This document shows, one piece after another, positions 1 to 8,276 of a stretch of DNA of 64,000 nucleotides. The DNA is taken from the NCBI RefSeq assembly GCF_004117075.1, contig NZ_CP026721.1:186001-250000 (forward strand). Direction: 5' to 3'. Source of the DNA: Fervidobacterium changbaicum. GTDB taxonomy: Bacteria > Thermotogota > Thermotogae > Thermotogales > Fervidobacteriaceae. Position 1 is the stretch's first letter, and every line of letters starts with the position of its first letter. The translations under genes and the position numbers were made by a program. Under the pieces are notes generated by a model. It ran no database searches. It saw only the letters and a list, made by a program, of their open reading frames with translations, and was not told where the DNA came from.

Positions 1-495
1 GAGAAGCTAACGCCAACCGTTATGAGCTACATATCAACGATATACAACCTTATGGAAAAAGAAGGAGTTGCACGCATAAGTGATATAGCCAAATCAAAAG
101 GCGTGTCTTATGCCAGTGCCACCAATGCTGTTAAAAAACTTGTCTCGTTAGGTCTAGTTGACCATAAAAGATATGGATTTGCCAAATTGACACCGCGTGG
201 TCTTAGAATTGCGCAGATGCTTAAGTCTGGAGAATCAAGAATCAAATACTTTTTCATGTACGTTGTTGGAATCCCTGAAAAGAAGGCTGAACAGATTGCA
301 AGTCTAATGGTTTACGACTTAGATGCTGATACTCGCAGAAAGCTGAGGAAATTCTATTCTATTCTCATCGATTTTACCAAAGACAAAGCGGAAGAACTTG
401 AAAAGTTCATCCAAGAGCAAAGGAAGAATACGGAGCTTCCAGAAGAAGCATATAGACTAAAAGGAAAAATAAAGGAGGACGAAGATTATGAGTAA
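1..495 (+). CDS. DtxR/MntR-like winged-helix transcriptional regulator (5' end cut by window)
   Basis: The reading frame is open from base 1 and reads E-K-L-T-P-T-V before the first ATG at 22. This is the usual DtxR-family opening, so the true start probably lies just outside the window. Residues about 10-65 form a winged helix-turn-helix with the wing read as L-T-P-R-G. The dimerisation helices follow, but the Cys/His/Glu metal ligands expected around residues 95-115 are not visible (IPEKKAEQIASLMVYD instead). It may be a metal-independent relative. Its stop overlaps the epimerase start by 8 bp, which suggests co-transcription. Confidence 0.75.
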   Translation, partial: EKLTPTVMSYISTIYNLMEKEGVARISDIAKSKGVSYASATNAVKKLVSLGLVDHKRYGFAKLTPRGLRIAQMLKSGESRIKYFFMYVVGIPEKKAEQIASLMVYDLDADTRRKLRKFYSILIDFTKDKAEELEKFIQEQRKNTELPEEAYRLKGKIKEDEDYE

Positions 496-1423
496 AATTT
501 TGGTCACGGGAGGGGCCGGATTCATCGGTTCGCACTTAACCGACAAGCTCGTTGAACTTGCTCACGAGGTTGTGGTTGTTGATAACCTGTCTACAGGAAA
601 AAGGGAGAACGTAAATCCAAAAGCGAAGTTCTACGAGATGGACATTTACGATGGCGAGGCAATTAGTAGGTTGTTTGCTGAAGAGAAATTTGAATACGTA
701 TTCCACTTGGCAGCTCAGGCAAGTGTCGCAGTTTCTGTTAAAGACCCTGTTAAAGATGCAAACGTGAATATAATTGGCAGTTTGAATCTAATAAAGGCTT
801 CTGTTGAAAACAACGTCAAAAAGTTTATCTTTTCTTCAACAGGTGGAGCTATATATGGAGAAGAGGTAAAAGTCTTTCCAACACCCGAGAGCGTGTTCCC
901 ACAACCAATTTCTCCATATGGTATCGCAAAGTTTAGCGTTGAGAACTATTTGAGGTTTTTCAGCAAAGAATTTGGTCTTAAATATACAGTTCTTAGATAC
1001 GGTAACGTTTATGGTCCAAGGCAGGACCCGTATGGCGAAGCAGGTGTTGTTGCAATCTTTACTTCCAAAATGCTAAAAGGAGAGGATTGTACGATTTTTG
1101 GTGACGGAGAATACGTCAGGGATTACGTGTATGTCGAAGATGTTGTTGACGCTAACATACGTGCCATGGAAAAGGGAGACGGTTTGGTAATCAATATCGG
1201 CACCGCGACAGGAACGACGACAAATGAACTTTTCAAGATACTCAAGAAACTAACAGGCTACAAAAAAGACCCAATATATGGACCTCACAGAAAAGGAGAT
1301 ATCCGCAAAAGTGTGCTTTGTTATAACAGAGCATGGATAGAACTCAAATGGGAACCAAAACACACATTAGAACAGGGGTTGAGGGAAACTGTCGAATGGT
1401 TTAAGCGAAATACTCAGGCCTAA
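488..1423 (+). CDS. galE: NAD-dependent sugar epimerase/dehydratase (UDP-glucose 4-epimerase type)
   Basis: An extended short-chain dehydrogenase of 311 residues. It shows the N-terminal NAD motif GGAGFIGSH (about 8-16), the acidic ribose-binding VVDNLSTG segment, a Ser-containing SSTGGAIYG block near 116 and the catalytic YGIAK near 142. The C-terminal half has the RYGNVYGPRQ and VRDYVYVEDV blocks typical of nucleotide-sugar epimerases. It probably interconverts UDP-glucose and UDP-galactose or a related sugar for envelope polysaccharide; the exact substrate cannot be read from the sequence. ATG start overlaps the upstream stop, with AAGGAGGA 10 bp upstream. Confidence 0.85.
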   Translation: MSKILVTGGAGFIGSHLTDKLVELAHEVVVVDNLSTGKRENVNPKAKFYEMDIYDGEAISRLFAEEKFEYVFHLAAQASVAVSVKDPVKDANVNIIGSLNLIKASVENNVKKFIFSSTGGAIYGEEVKVFPTPESVFPQPISPYGIAKFSVENYLRFFSKEFGLKYTVLRYGNVYGPRQDPYGEAGVVAIFTSKMLKGEDCTIFGDGEYVRDYVYVEDVVDANIRAMEKGDGLVINIGTATGTTTNELFKILKKLTGYKKDPIYGPHRKGDIRKSVLCYNRAWIELKWEPKHTLEQGLRETVEWFKRNTQA

Positions 1424-2666
1424 GACTTTTGAAGAATTTGTCGGACAAGAGCACCTTCTCGGACAAGGTGCTCTTTTGCGTATATCTATAGAGCAAAATC
1501 AACTATTTTCAGCCATCCTTGCCGGTCCTCCGGGAACTGGTAAAAGTTCTGTTTTACAGTTAATACGAAATTACACTGACTATGAAATTTATCAATTGAA
1601 TGCAGCTTTCACATCTGTTGAGGAAATCAAAAAATTGGAACATTACGCGTACAACGTCAGAGGGATCAAAAAGATATTAATTTTTATCGATGAAATCCAT
1701 AGATTCAATCGGAAACAACAAGATGTGTTTTTGCCCGGAGTTGAAGCCGGAGTCTACGTACTGTACGGTACAACAACCGAAAGCCCTGAACATACTATCA
1801 ATCCAGCGCTCCTTTCTCGTTGTAGGGTTTTGAGATTTAGAAGGTTAAGTAACGAAGACCTTTCAAAAATCTTGGAAAAGGCTGTGAATCATACGGGAAT
1901 CCGTGTAAGTGAATCCAGTAAGGCATATCTTATAAATTCGTCAAACGGAGATGCTCGGTTTTTGCTAAACTCCTACGAGTTGCTCTCAAACATTGCAAAA
2001 ACTCAAGGCAAAGATGTTATAGACGATGCTGTTTTAAATATGTACCTTGGAGAAGGATATACAAAATACACCGACAAAGAGCACTACAACCTTGCTTCAG
2101 CTTTCATTAAAAGTATCAGAGGTAGCGACCCGGATGCCGCTTTGTACTACATGATGCGTATGATCGAAGGAGGGGAAGATCCACGTTTTATTGCTAGAAG
2201 ACTTGTTATTTTAGCGAGCGAAGACGTGGGGTTGGCTGACCCATTTGCTTTCGTCCTCGCAACCGCTACAAGTCAGGCTGTGGAAAGTGTCGGTTTGCCA
2301 GAATGCATAATAAACCTTTCAGAATGTGTGATTTACTTGGCATTGGCTCCAAAGAGTAACTCAAGTTACGAGGCAGTCATGAAAGCACAACAGTTAGCTC
2401 AAAAGACGATGAACCTACCTGTGCCGAGACATCTACTGAACGTCGAAAATAGTGGTTACAAATACCCACACTCGTATGGAGGCTTCATAAAACAAACGTA
2501 CATGCCAAAGCAAATAACCGAAAGAATTTATATACCAAAAAACATTGCAAAGGAAGCAAAGCTGGCAGAAGTTTATAAAAAACTATGGAAAGAACGGTTT
2601 CCTTCTGAAAGTCAAGACGGCAAAAAGGAAGTAGACAAGGGAGGTGCGCAGCGTGAGAACTTTTGA
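1389..2666 (+). CDS. rarA: RarA/MgsA replication-associated AAA+ ATPase, probable CTG start
   Basis: AAA+ ATPase of the clamp-loader-like RarA family, which acts at stalled replication forks. Walker A is GPPGTGKSS, Walker B is IFIDEIHRF, and a TTTESPEHTINPALLSRC sensor-1 block follows. The C-terminal tetramerisation part carries DVGLADP and YPHSYGGF. The first conventional start (TTG, 1476) would remove the conserved LSEILRPKTFEEFVGQEHLLG block, which is encoded in frame upstream. The frame is open from 1383; CTG at 1389 gives a 425-residue protein of normal family length and has AGGGG at 1374-1378 ten bases upstream. The gene would then overlap the epimerase by 35 bp. An ATA at 1410 is a weaker alternative start. 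Confidence 0.8.
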   Translation: MSNGLSEILRPKTFEEFVGQEHLLGQGALLRISIEQNQLFSAILAGPPGTGKSSVLQLIRNYTDYEIYQLNAAFTSVEEIKKLEHYAYNVRGIKKILIFIDEIHRFNRKQQDVFLPGVEAGVYVLYGTTTESPEHTINPALLSRCRVLRFRRLSNEDLSKILEKAVNHTGIRVSESSKAYLINSSNGDARFLLNSYELLSNIAKTQGKDVIDDAVLNMYLGEGYTKYTDKEHYNLASAFIKSIRGSDPDAALYYMMRMIEGGEDPRFIARRLVILASEDVGLADPFAFVLATATSQAVESVGLPECIINLSECVIYLALAPKSNSSYEAVMKAQQLAQKTMNLPVPRHLLNVENSGYKYPHSYGGFIKQTYMPKQITERIYIPKNIAKEAKLAEVYKKLWKERFPSESQDGKKEVDKGGAQRENF

Positions 2667-3228
2667 ATTAAAAGGTAACGTTCGCATCGGTAATGTTGAA
2701 ATCCAATTCGTGGTTGGTGATATAACAAAGTTAGACGTTGATGCTATTGTGAACGCGGCAAATTCATACCTGCAGCATGGTGGAGGAGTGGCAGGTGCTA
2801 TATCACGGGCTGGCGGACCTGCGATTCAAGAAGAGAGCGACGAATTTGTGAGGAAAAACGGACCTGTTCCACCAGGTGGCGTTGCAGTTACTGGTGCAGG
2901 AAATCTAAAGGCCAAGTACGTGATTCACACAGTTGGGCCCATAGGAAATAAGGAAGGGAATGATGAAATAATGAAAAAAGCTTTCGAGAACGTATTCTCG
3001 AAAGCCGATGAACTAAACATTACTTCTCTTGCTATTCCTTTTGTGGGAACCGGAATCTTTGGATATCCTTTTGAGAATTTCATCAAAATTTGTGTTGATA
3101 AGACTCTGAATTTCTTTTCAAATTACAGTGGCCCAATAAAATTAGTTACCTTTTGCGATATAGACAGTTCGAAAGTTCAGAAACTCATGGAAACATTTTT
3201 GAAAAAAAGTTTCTCCCAGGATAATTAA
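2653..3228 (+). CDS. Macro-domain protein (ADP-ribose / O-acetyl-ADP-ribose binding or hydrolysis)
   Basis: A single macro domain of 191 residues. Diagnostic blocks are VGDITKLDVDAIVNAAN, the glycine-rich GGGVAGAISRAGG loop that contacts ADP-ribose, and AIPFVGTGIFGYP for the diphosphate. The family binds ADP-ribose and often removes it from proteins or from O-acetyl-ADP-ribose. GTG at 2653 is preferred over GTG at 2644, because the strong GGGAGGTG at 2639-2646 is correctly spaced only for 2653. It overlaps the end of rarA, so translation is probably coupled. Confidence 0.88.
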   Translation: MRTFELKGNVRIGNVEIQFVVGDITKLDVDAIVNAANSYLQHGGGVAGAISRAGGPAIQEESDEFVRKNGPVPPGGVAVTGAGNLKAKYVIHTVGPIGNKEGNDEIMKKAFENVFSKADELNITSLAIPFVGTGIFGYPFENFIKICVDKTLNFFSNYSGPIKLVTFCDIDSSKVQKLMETFLKKSFSQDN

Positions 3229-3234
3229 CGCTTT

Positions 3235-5193
3235 TTAGAACAACCAAATTCCAAGCTTAATCTTTATTTCCAGAGTTTTCCCTGCTCTTTCGATTGTGAG
3301 AACCGAAACGTCTCCTTGTTTTTTTCCTGAGAGTGCCTTCAGTGCATCATCTTGTGACTTAATAGCTTTTCCGTCTATCTTTACAATCACATCTCCAGTC
3401 TTTACGCCAGCTAGTTGTGCCGGTGAGCCGGACTCTACGTACGCTACGTAGAGACCTTCGGATTTTACGCTGTATTGTTTCTTTATATTGTCATTCACAA
3501 TAAACCATGTTATTCCGACAAGTTTGTTATTAAGTGGCTTCTTTGAAATGTCAAGTGCTTCTTCAACGCTCAGTACCACTCTAAAAGTTGTATCGTCTCT
3601 TGGTTCGGATGGAAGGATCGGAATTCTGTCGGTTATTCTACCAGTCAGAACACCTGTCCTACCAACCACGTAAGTTCCCGTGGTATTTAGCGGATCATCC
3701 TTAGGCAGCTTTTTGTATGCATCCTTGCTGTAGTAATCCCTGCAAATTTCAATAGGATAACCGTACATATTTACTACACCGTATGGGGATACGTCGGTTT
3801 CTTCAAACATATCAACAGGGTAATCCTTCTTACCATCGTTATATGTGGTTGGTCTACTATTACCCCACGGATATCTCCTTCCATCCGTACCCCTTGCCGC
3901 CTTCTCCCATTGTGCTTCAGTAGGGAGTTGATAGCCTGCCCAATCGCAGTATGCCTTTGCTGAGAGATAGTTTATACCAGTTATCGGACTGTTAAGAAGG
4001 GCTTGTGGAGCGTTGTAACTCACTCTAACTTTTTGACTCAGGAAATCGATTTCAACAGGACTTATCTGTTTTCCGTAAACAACACTAGAACTTGTCTGAG
4101 AAGCTTTAAGGAAGTCTAAGTACTGCTTTACCGTGATTGGGTATTTGGATATATAAAATGCTGAAACATAAACTTCGCGTTGTGGAAGCTCATCATCGTC
4201 GACGCTTCCCCAAGAAGTGTCCGCTCCCATTTTGAATACTCCACCAGGAACAAGGACGAACACAATTCCCGTCCTCGGATCAACAATTTGCCTCGGATAG
4301 ATGTTTATCCTTTTGATTTCTTTCCCTTCGACTTTTATAGGACTGTCCGCCACAACCACTGCAACCCCATCTTTGTCGTAAATGAGTCTATCAAGAAGGT
4401 TTGGAGCAGGTTCTACCTTTGGAGTTGGTTGAACAGGCTGTACAACCTGCTCCTTCGTTTCCTTATAGGTCGTGAACAGGATTTCTCCCTGGTTGACAAC
4501 AACTTTACCCCATTGTCCAGAAACCTCATACTGCGTTTCCGAAAGTTTCTTAACTACACCATACAACTTACGTCCCGTACTAAGCACGACCAGATCATAG
4601 CCCTTAGCGTATTTGTAAGGTATGTATAAATCCTCTACGGCCCCTTTCAATATGTAGAACGTGTTTCTATAGTTGTCAGAAACAATGAGATAATCGTTAT
4701 TTGAGCTGAGTTGGGTCCCAACGATCATTTCACCACTTTTTAAAGAGCAAACGTAATATTCGTTTAACGATAATTCAACTTGGAAATACGTTTCCAACGG
4801 GACATTAGGAAAATCAACTTTTTCAAAGCCTATGAAATCCAAAATATCTGACTTCAAATTTACCTTAACGTTTCCAAACCACGTAGTGACTGTTACGTAT
4901 TCTTTTGAGAGTTCGGTAGCATACCCTTCGTACTTTTTTCCACCTATGGAAACTTCACGGCCAGTTTGAAACATGTTATGATTTCTGAAGATGATAGCTT
5001 TTACATTATCTACCGGTATCTGGATTTTGCCAAGTGCGTTACTTACAACGACATACTTGTTGTTCATATCTTCCAAGTCACCCTCAATCGTTGAACTGTC
5101 TTTGTAAACTATCGTAACGGCAAGGACTATAGACAAGACCGAAAAATACATAATAAATAAAATAACTGTTAACAGATATTTGTTCAGTTTCAT
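3235..5193 (-). CDS. Secreted SUMF1/FGE-like domain protein with N-terminal beta-repeats and C-terminal PDZ domain
   Basis: A 652-residue exported protein. An N-terminal hydrophobic segment (about 7-26) is followed by about four roughly 50-residue beta-rich repeats, in which a G-x-x-G-x-[LV] stretch is followed by a W/Y-G-K-[VI]-x-[IV] strand. Residues about 310-540 resemble the formylglycine-generating-enzyme/SUMF1 fold (VPGGVFKMGAD, SKYPITVKQYLDFL, YQLPTEAQWEKAARG, YPWGN). The paired catalytic cysteines of true FGE are absent, so a binding or structural role is more likely. The last 100 residues are a PDZ domain (SPAQLAGVKTGDVIVKIDGKAI). Single-gene unit read from an extended -10 promoter at 5237-5245. 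Confidence 0.8.
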   Translation of the reverse strand: MKLNKYLLTVILFIMYFSVLSIVLAVTIVYKDSSTIEGDLEDMNNKYVVVSNALGKIQIPVDNVKAIIFRNHNMFQTGREVSIGGKKYEGYATELSKEYVTVTTWFGNVKVNLKSDILDFIGFEKVDFPNVPLETYFQVELSLNEYYVCSLKSGEMIVGTQLSSNNDYLIVSDNYRNTFYILKGAVEDLYIPYKYAKGYDLVVLSTGRKLYGVVKKLSETQYEVSGQWGKVVVNQGEILFTTYKETKEQVVQPVQPTPKVEPAPNLLDRLIYDKDGVAVVVADSPIKVEGKEIKRINIYPRQIVDPRTGIVFVLVPGGVFKMGADTSWGSVDDDELPQREVYVSAFYISKYPITVKQYLDFLKASQTSSSVVYGKQISPVEIDFLSQKVRVSYNAPQALLNSPITGINYLSAKAYCDWAGYQLPTEAQWEKAARGTDGRRYPWGNSRPTTYNDGKKDYPVDMFEETDVSPYGVVNMYGYPIEICRDYYSKDAYKKLPKDDPLNTTGTYVVGRTGVLTGRITDRIPILPSEPRDDTTFRVVLSVEEALDISKKPLNNKLVGITWFIVNDNIKKQYSVKSEGLYVAYVESGSPAQLAGVKTGDVIVKIDGKAIKSQDDALKALSGKKQGDVSVLTIERAGKTLEIKIKLGIWLF

Positions 5194-5236
5194 AGCTCAA
5201 ACCTCCCTTTTGACATCGTATCATCGTATCTAATAT

Positions 5237-5245
5237 ATTATACCA
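5237..5245 (-). promoter_or_regulatory. Extended -10 promoter for the SUMF1/PDZ gene
   Basis: On the minus strand this reads TGGTATAAT, a perfect extended -10 (TGn-TATAAT), 44 bp upstream of the ATG at 5193. No convincing -35 is seen. Confidence 0.5.
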
Positions 5246-5261
5246 GAACACAAAAAACTTC

Positions 5262-5291
5262 TTCACTTAAATAGAAAATTTGTGGTAAAAT
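5262..5291 (+). promoter_or_regulatory. Possible promoter of the ftsQ-like/ftsA/ftsZ run
   Basis: TTCACT (5262-5267) and TAAAAT (5286-5291) are separated by 18 bp, about 75 bp upstream of the first gene. The match to consensus is moderate. Confidence 0.35.
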
Positions 5292-5365
5292 ATGTTTAGC
5301 AATTCTTGTTTCTAAAGTATTAGAAACTTATCGTCAAAAACCAAATGAAAAAATGGGAGTAGAAA

Positions 5366-5854
5366 ATGGCAGGAAGGTATTTATTGATTGTTACCCTTTA
5401 CGTTGTTTTGCTATTTTTTTCATCATATAACCTAAAATCTTACAAAACCTTTTCAATAACTACAGAACAACCGTCAACTTACTGGTTCTCTATTTCATAC
5501 GATGGACGCTTTTGGAAAGTCAACACAGCAGGTCGTATATATGATATTTATCCAGATGATGGGAAATCACTGCTGGAGGCTGCACCTTTTGTAACAGGTT
5601 TCAACATCGATTTAATACAAGGAAAAATCGATAGCCCGTTTTTGAAATATTTGCCTCAGAAAATCCCAACAGGCGTATTTGAAATCAATCTTAAAGAAAA
5701 ATACATTGTAACAAGGAACTCCTCAATAGTTTATATTACAGACATTAGTGATATCCAATCTTGTCTGAACACACTAGCTTTGGCATGGCAGTATATGGAT
5801 CCTAAGAAAGTATACTTATTCAAGAATGGAAAAATTTATACAATAAAGGGGTGA
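5366..5854 (+). CDS. Short FtsQ/DivIB-like membrane-anchored protein
   Basis: A 162-residue protein with one N-terminal membrane segment (about 5-20), which places the rest outside the membrane. It lies immediately before ftsA and ftsZ, where ftsQ often sits. The region WKVNTAGRIYDIYPDDGK followed by PFVTGFN resembles the FtsQ beta-domain pattern of a D-x-x-G-x-[VI] strand followed by a LP-[LV]-[IV]-x-G turn. The end, KVYLFKNGKIYTIKG, also fits. The polypeptide is shorter than usual FtsQ and no clear POTRA domain is visible, so this is a divergent or minimal form. The assignment rests on context plus weak motifs. RBS GGGAG precedes ATG 5366. Confidence 0.5.
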   Translation: MAGRYLLIVTLYVVLLFFSSYNLKSYKTFSITTEQPSTYWFSISYDGRFWKVNTAGRIYDIYPDDGKSLLEAAPFVTGFNIDLIQGKIDSPFLKYLPQKIPTGVFEINLKEKYIVTRNSSIVYITDISDIQSCLNTLALAWQYMDPKKVYLFKNGKIYTIKG

Positions 5855-5859
5855 GGATT

Positions 5860-7140
5860 ATGCCTAAATCACGAGAGATCGTTTCTTTGGATATCGGAAA
5901 CGATAGTATCAAAGGTATCGTGGTTGATTTCAGCGAAGGATTCGGAAACGTATTGGCTTTTTCAAATGTTAAAACTAGGGGTATAGAAAATGGTGAAATC
6001 AAAGATGTCGTTGCTTTAAACGAATCAATGGGTCAGATTGTTGAAGACTTAGAAGAACAGTTGGGCAAAGAGCTTAGAGGGGAACTTTTAGTTTCTTCCA
6101 GTTGTGGCGACTTCACCCTTACTGAAATCACTGAAGAGCTCATATTGACGGAAAAAGAAGAAGCATACGTTTCTGAAGAGCACGTAATGAAACTTACCGA
6201 CAATTTACTTGCGGACCTTTTCCCAAACAACGAGAGGAACTCGCTGCATCTCTTTGTAAAAAAATACGTGCTTGATGATAATAAGATTGTTGTCAATCCC
6301 ATAGGCATGAAGACAAGAAAAGTTGCTGCAATCTACACAGTTGTAATGGGTTCGGAGAAGTACAGAAATGTTGTCGAATATGCAACAAAAGATATCCTTG
6401 GTGAAGCGGAGTATTATATTTCCTTTGTATCAAATGCAGAAGCCGTGCTATCAAACGTTGAGAAAGATAGAGGAGTTGTCCATGTGGATTTAGGTTATAA
6501 TCACACAACTGTAACCCTGTACTACGCAAACACGCCTTTGGAGATGGAAAGAATTGATATATCCATGAAAAACGTTTTAAAAGACATCGCTATTGTTCTG
6601 AAGACGTCTTTACAAGAAGCAGAAAGGCTACTAAAGACGTATGGTGTTGCTGTTTACATGGATATAGAGTCAGTCCCTATTGAATACAAGGGCTTAGATG
6701 GTAGAACTATTCAACGAACCGATAAGGAGTTCCTATCAAGAATCATATATGCACGGCTGAGGGAAATATTCATGCGTGTAAAGAAACTTTACAAAGACTT
6801 CACCGTAAAATATCCAGATTTTGGAAACATTGGGATTCCCGGTGGGATAGTCCTGACTGGGGGAGGAGCAATGCTACAACGTATTGAAACACTCGCTAGT
6901 GAAGTCTTTAAATGTCCCGTTAGAATCGGAACAGTAGCGGACACGGAGATGTTTAAAGCTGAAGGTGCAGAGCTTAACGTATTTACACCTCTTTATGCTG
7001 CAGCCTTTGGGAATATTATTGTTTATCAAAAGGAACAGAATATGTACAGTCCTATGGTTGGTGAGAGGACAAAGAAGCGACAATCAGGTCCCGGATTTTT
7101 CAAAAAACTCTCCGAGACCTTTGGAAAGATATTTGGATAA
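5860..7140 (+). CDS. ftsA: Cell division protein FtsA
   Basis: Actin-fold ATPase that tethers FtsZ to the membrane. Phosphate-1 motif SLDIGNDSIKGIVVD is at the N-terminus, the SHS2/1C region is in the middle, and the adenosine motif GIPGGIVLTGGGAML is near 335. The last residues form an amphipathic membrane-targeting helix (GFFKKLSETFGKIF). ATG 5860 is chosen over GTG 5851, because GGGGTGAGG at 5848-5856 is then a normal ribosome site; this gives 426 residues. It begins a few bases after the FtsQ-like stop and is followed by ftsZ. Confidence 0.95.
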   Translation: MPKSREIVSLDIGNDSIKGIVVDFSEGFGNVLAFSNVKTRGIENGEIKDVVALNESMGQIVEDLEEQLGKELRGELLVSSSCGDFTLTEITEELILTEKEEAYVSEEHVMKLTDNLLADLFPNNERNSLHLFVKKYVLDDNKIVVNPIGMKTRKVAAIYTVVMGSEKYRNVVEYATKDILGEAEYYISFVSNAEAVLSNVEKDRGVVHVDLGYNHTTVTLYYANTPLEMERIDISMKNVLKDIAIVLKTSLQEAERLLKTYGVAVYMDIESVPIEYKGLDGRTIQRTDKEFLSRIIYARLREIFMRVKKLYKDFTVKYPDFGNIGIPGGIVLTGGGAMLQRIETLASEVFKCPVRIGTVADTEMFKAEGAELNVFTPLYAAAFGNIIVYQKEQNMYSPMVGERTKKRQSGPGFFKKLSETFGKIFG

Positions 7141-7170
7141 TTGGATAAAATGATAAGGAGGGAAATTCTC

Positions 7171-8232
7171 ATGCCGTTTATGATAGAAAAAGAAAGCAAG
7201 CAAAGAGATGTTGAAAGAATACCTGGTGTTCCTGTGTTGAAAGTGATAGGGGTTGGGGGAGCTGGTTGTAACGCGATCAACAGGATGGCTGAAATGGGAT
7301 TGAAAGGCGTCACACTGATCGCAGTGAACACCGATGCTCAGGTGCTTGATGTAAGCAAAGCAGATGTCACAGTTCAAATTGGAGAAAAACTTACAAAAGG
7401 CCTTGGTGCAGGAGGAAATCCGAAGATTGGGGAAGAGGCTGCATTAGAAGATAGGAAAAAGCTTGAAGAGATCCTGCATGGGACGGACATGCTTTTCATC
7501 ACCGCTGGATTTGGCGGAGGAACGGGTACCGGAGCTGCACCTGTTATTGCAGAGATTGCCAGGAATTTGGGCATCTTAACGGTTGCAATTATCACTATGC
7601 CTTTCTTCTTTGAAGGAACACCCAGGTGGAACGTGGCTTTAGAAGGTGTAAAGCGAATTACAGGAAAAGTCGACACACTTATTAAAATAAGTAACAACAA
7701 ACTACTTGAACAACTTTCACCATCAACTACTATCGTTGATGCCTTTGCTACCGCAGATGAAATCCTGCATCAAGCTGTTCGCGGTATATCTGATCTCATT
7801 ATGAAACGTGGTTACATCAACCTTGACTTCGCAGATGTAGAGTCCGTTATGAGGAATGCCGGCAATGCGATGCTCGGAATTGGTGTTGGAAAAGGCGAAA
7901 AGCGCGTAATAGACGCTGCGAGAAAAGCTCTTGATAGCAAGTTCCTAGACTATCCTATCGAGAATGCAAGGTCCATTATACTGAATATATCAGCTCCACG
8001 AAACGCGACACTCCAAGAAATGCAAGAAGCAGCAATGATAGTAAAACAAACCTGCAGCGAAGATGCGGATATGAAGTTTGGTATGGTTATCGACGATGAG
8101 TTGGCCGATGACGAAATGAGAGTGACTGTCATTGCTACACGTTTTGATGTCGAGGAAAAATTCGTAAAGTCTGAGGAAGACATACCAGCAATTTATAAAT
8201 TCGGTCTCGAATATAAAGGAAGGCAAGATTAA
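7171..8232 (+). CDS. ftsZ: Cell division protein FtsZ
   Basis: Tubulin-like GTPase of 353 residues that forms the division ring. The N-terminal GVGGAGCNAINRM loop and the tubulin signature GGGTGTGAAPV are intact, as is the T7-loop region with NLDFADVESVM. The linker is very short and ends in DIPAIYKFG, resembling the conserved C-terminal peptide that binds FtsA. ATG 7171 has an AAGGAGGG site ten bases upstream; the in-frame TTG at 7141 would place that site inside the gene. It follows ftsA by 30 bp. Confidence 0.97.
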   Translation: MPFMIEKESKQRDVERIPGVPVLKVIGVGGAGCNAINRMAEMGLKGVTLIAVNTDAQVLDVSKADVTVQIGEKLTKGLGAGGNPKIGEEAALEDRKKLEEILHGTDMLFITAGFGGGTGTGAAPVIAEIARNLGILTVAIITMPFFFEGTPRWNVALEGVKRITGKVDTLIKISNNKLLEQLSPSTTIVDAFATADEILHQAVRGISDLIMKRGYINLDFADVESVMRNAGNAMLGIGVGKGEKRVIDAARKALDSKFLDYPIENARSIILNISAPRNATLQEMQEAAMIVKQTCSEDADMKFGMVIDDELADDEMRVTVIATRFDVEEKFVKSEEDIPAIYKFGLEYKGRQD

Positions 8233-8276
8233 AGAAGACTTTTCGATTCTTAGCCTCTTAGAAGAGGTGAGTTGAT

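Noticed and set aside
4180-4629. 149-codon plus-strand frame within the SUMF1/PDZ gene
   Set aside because: Overlaps a real gene on the opposite strand entirely and has no ribosome site or motif.
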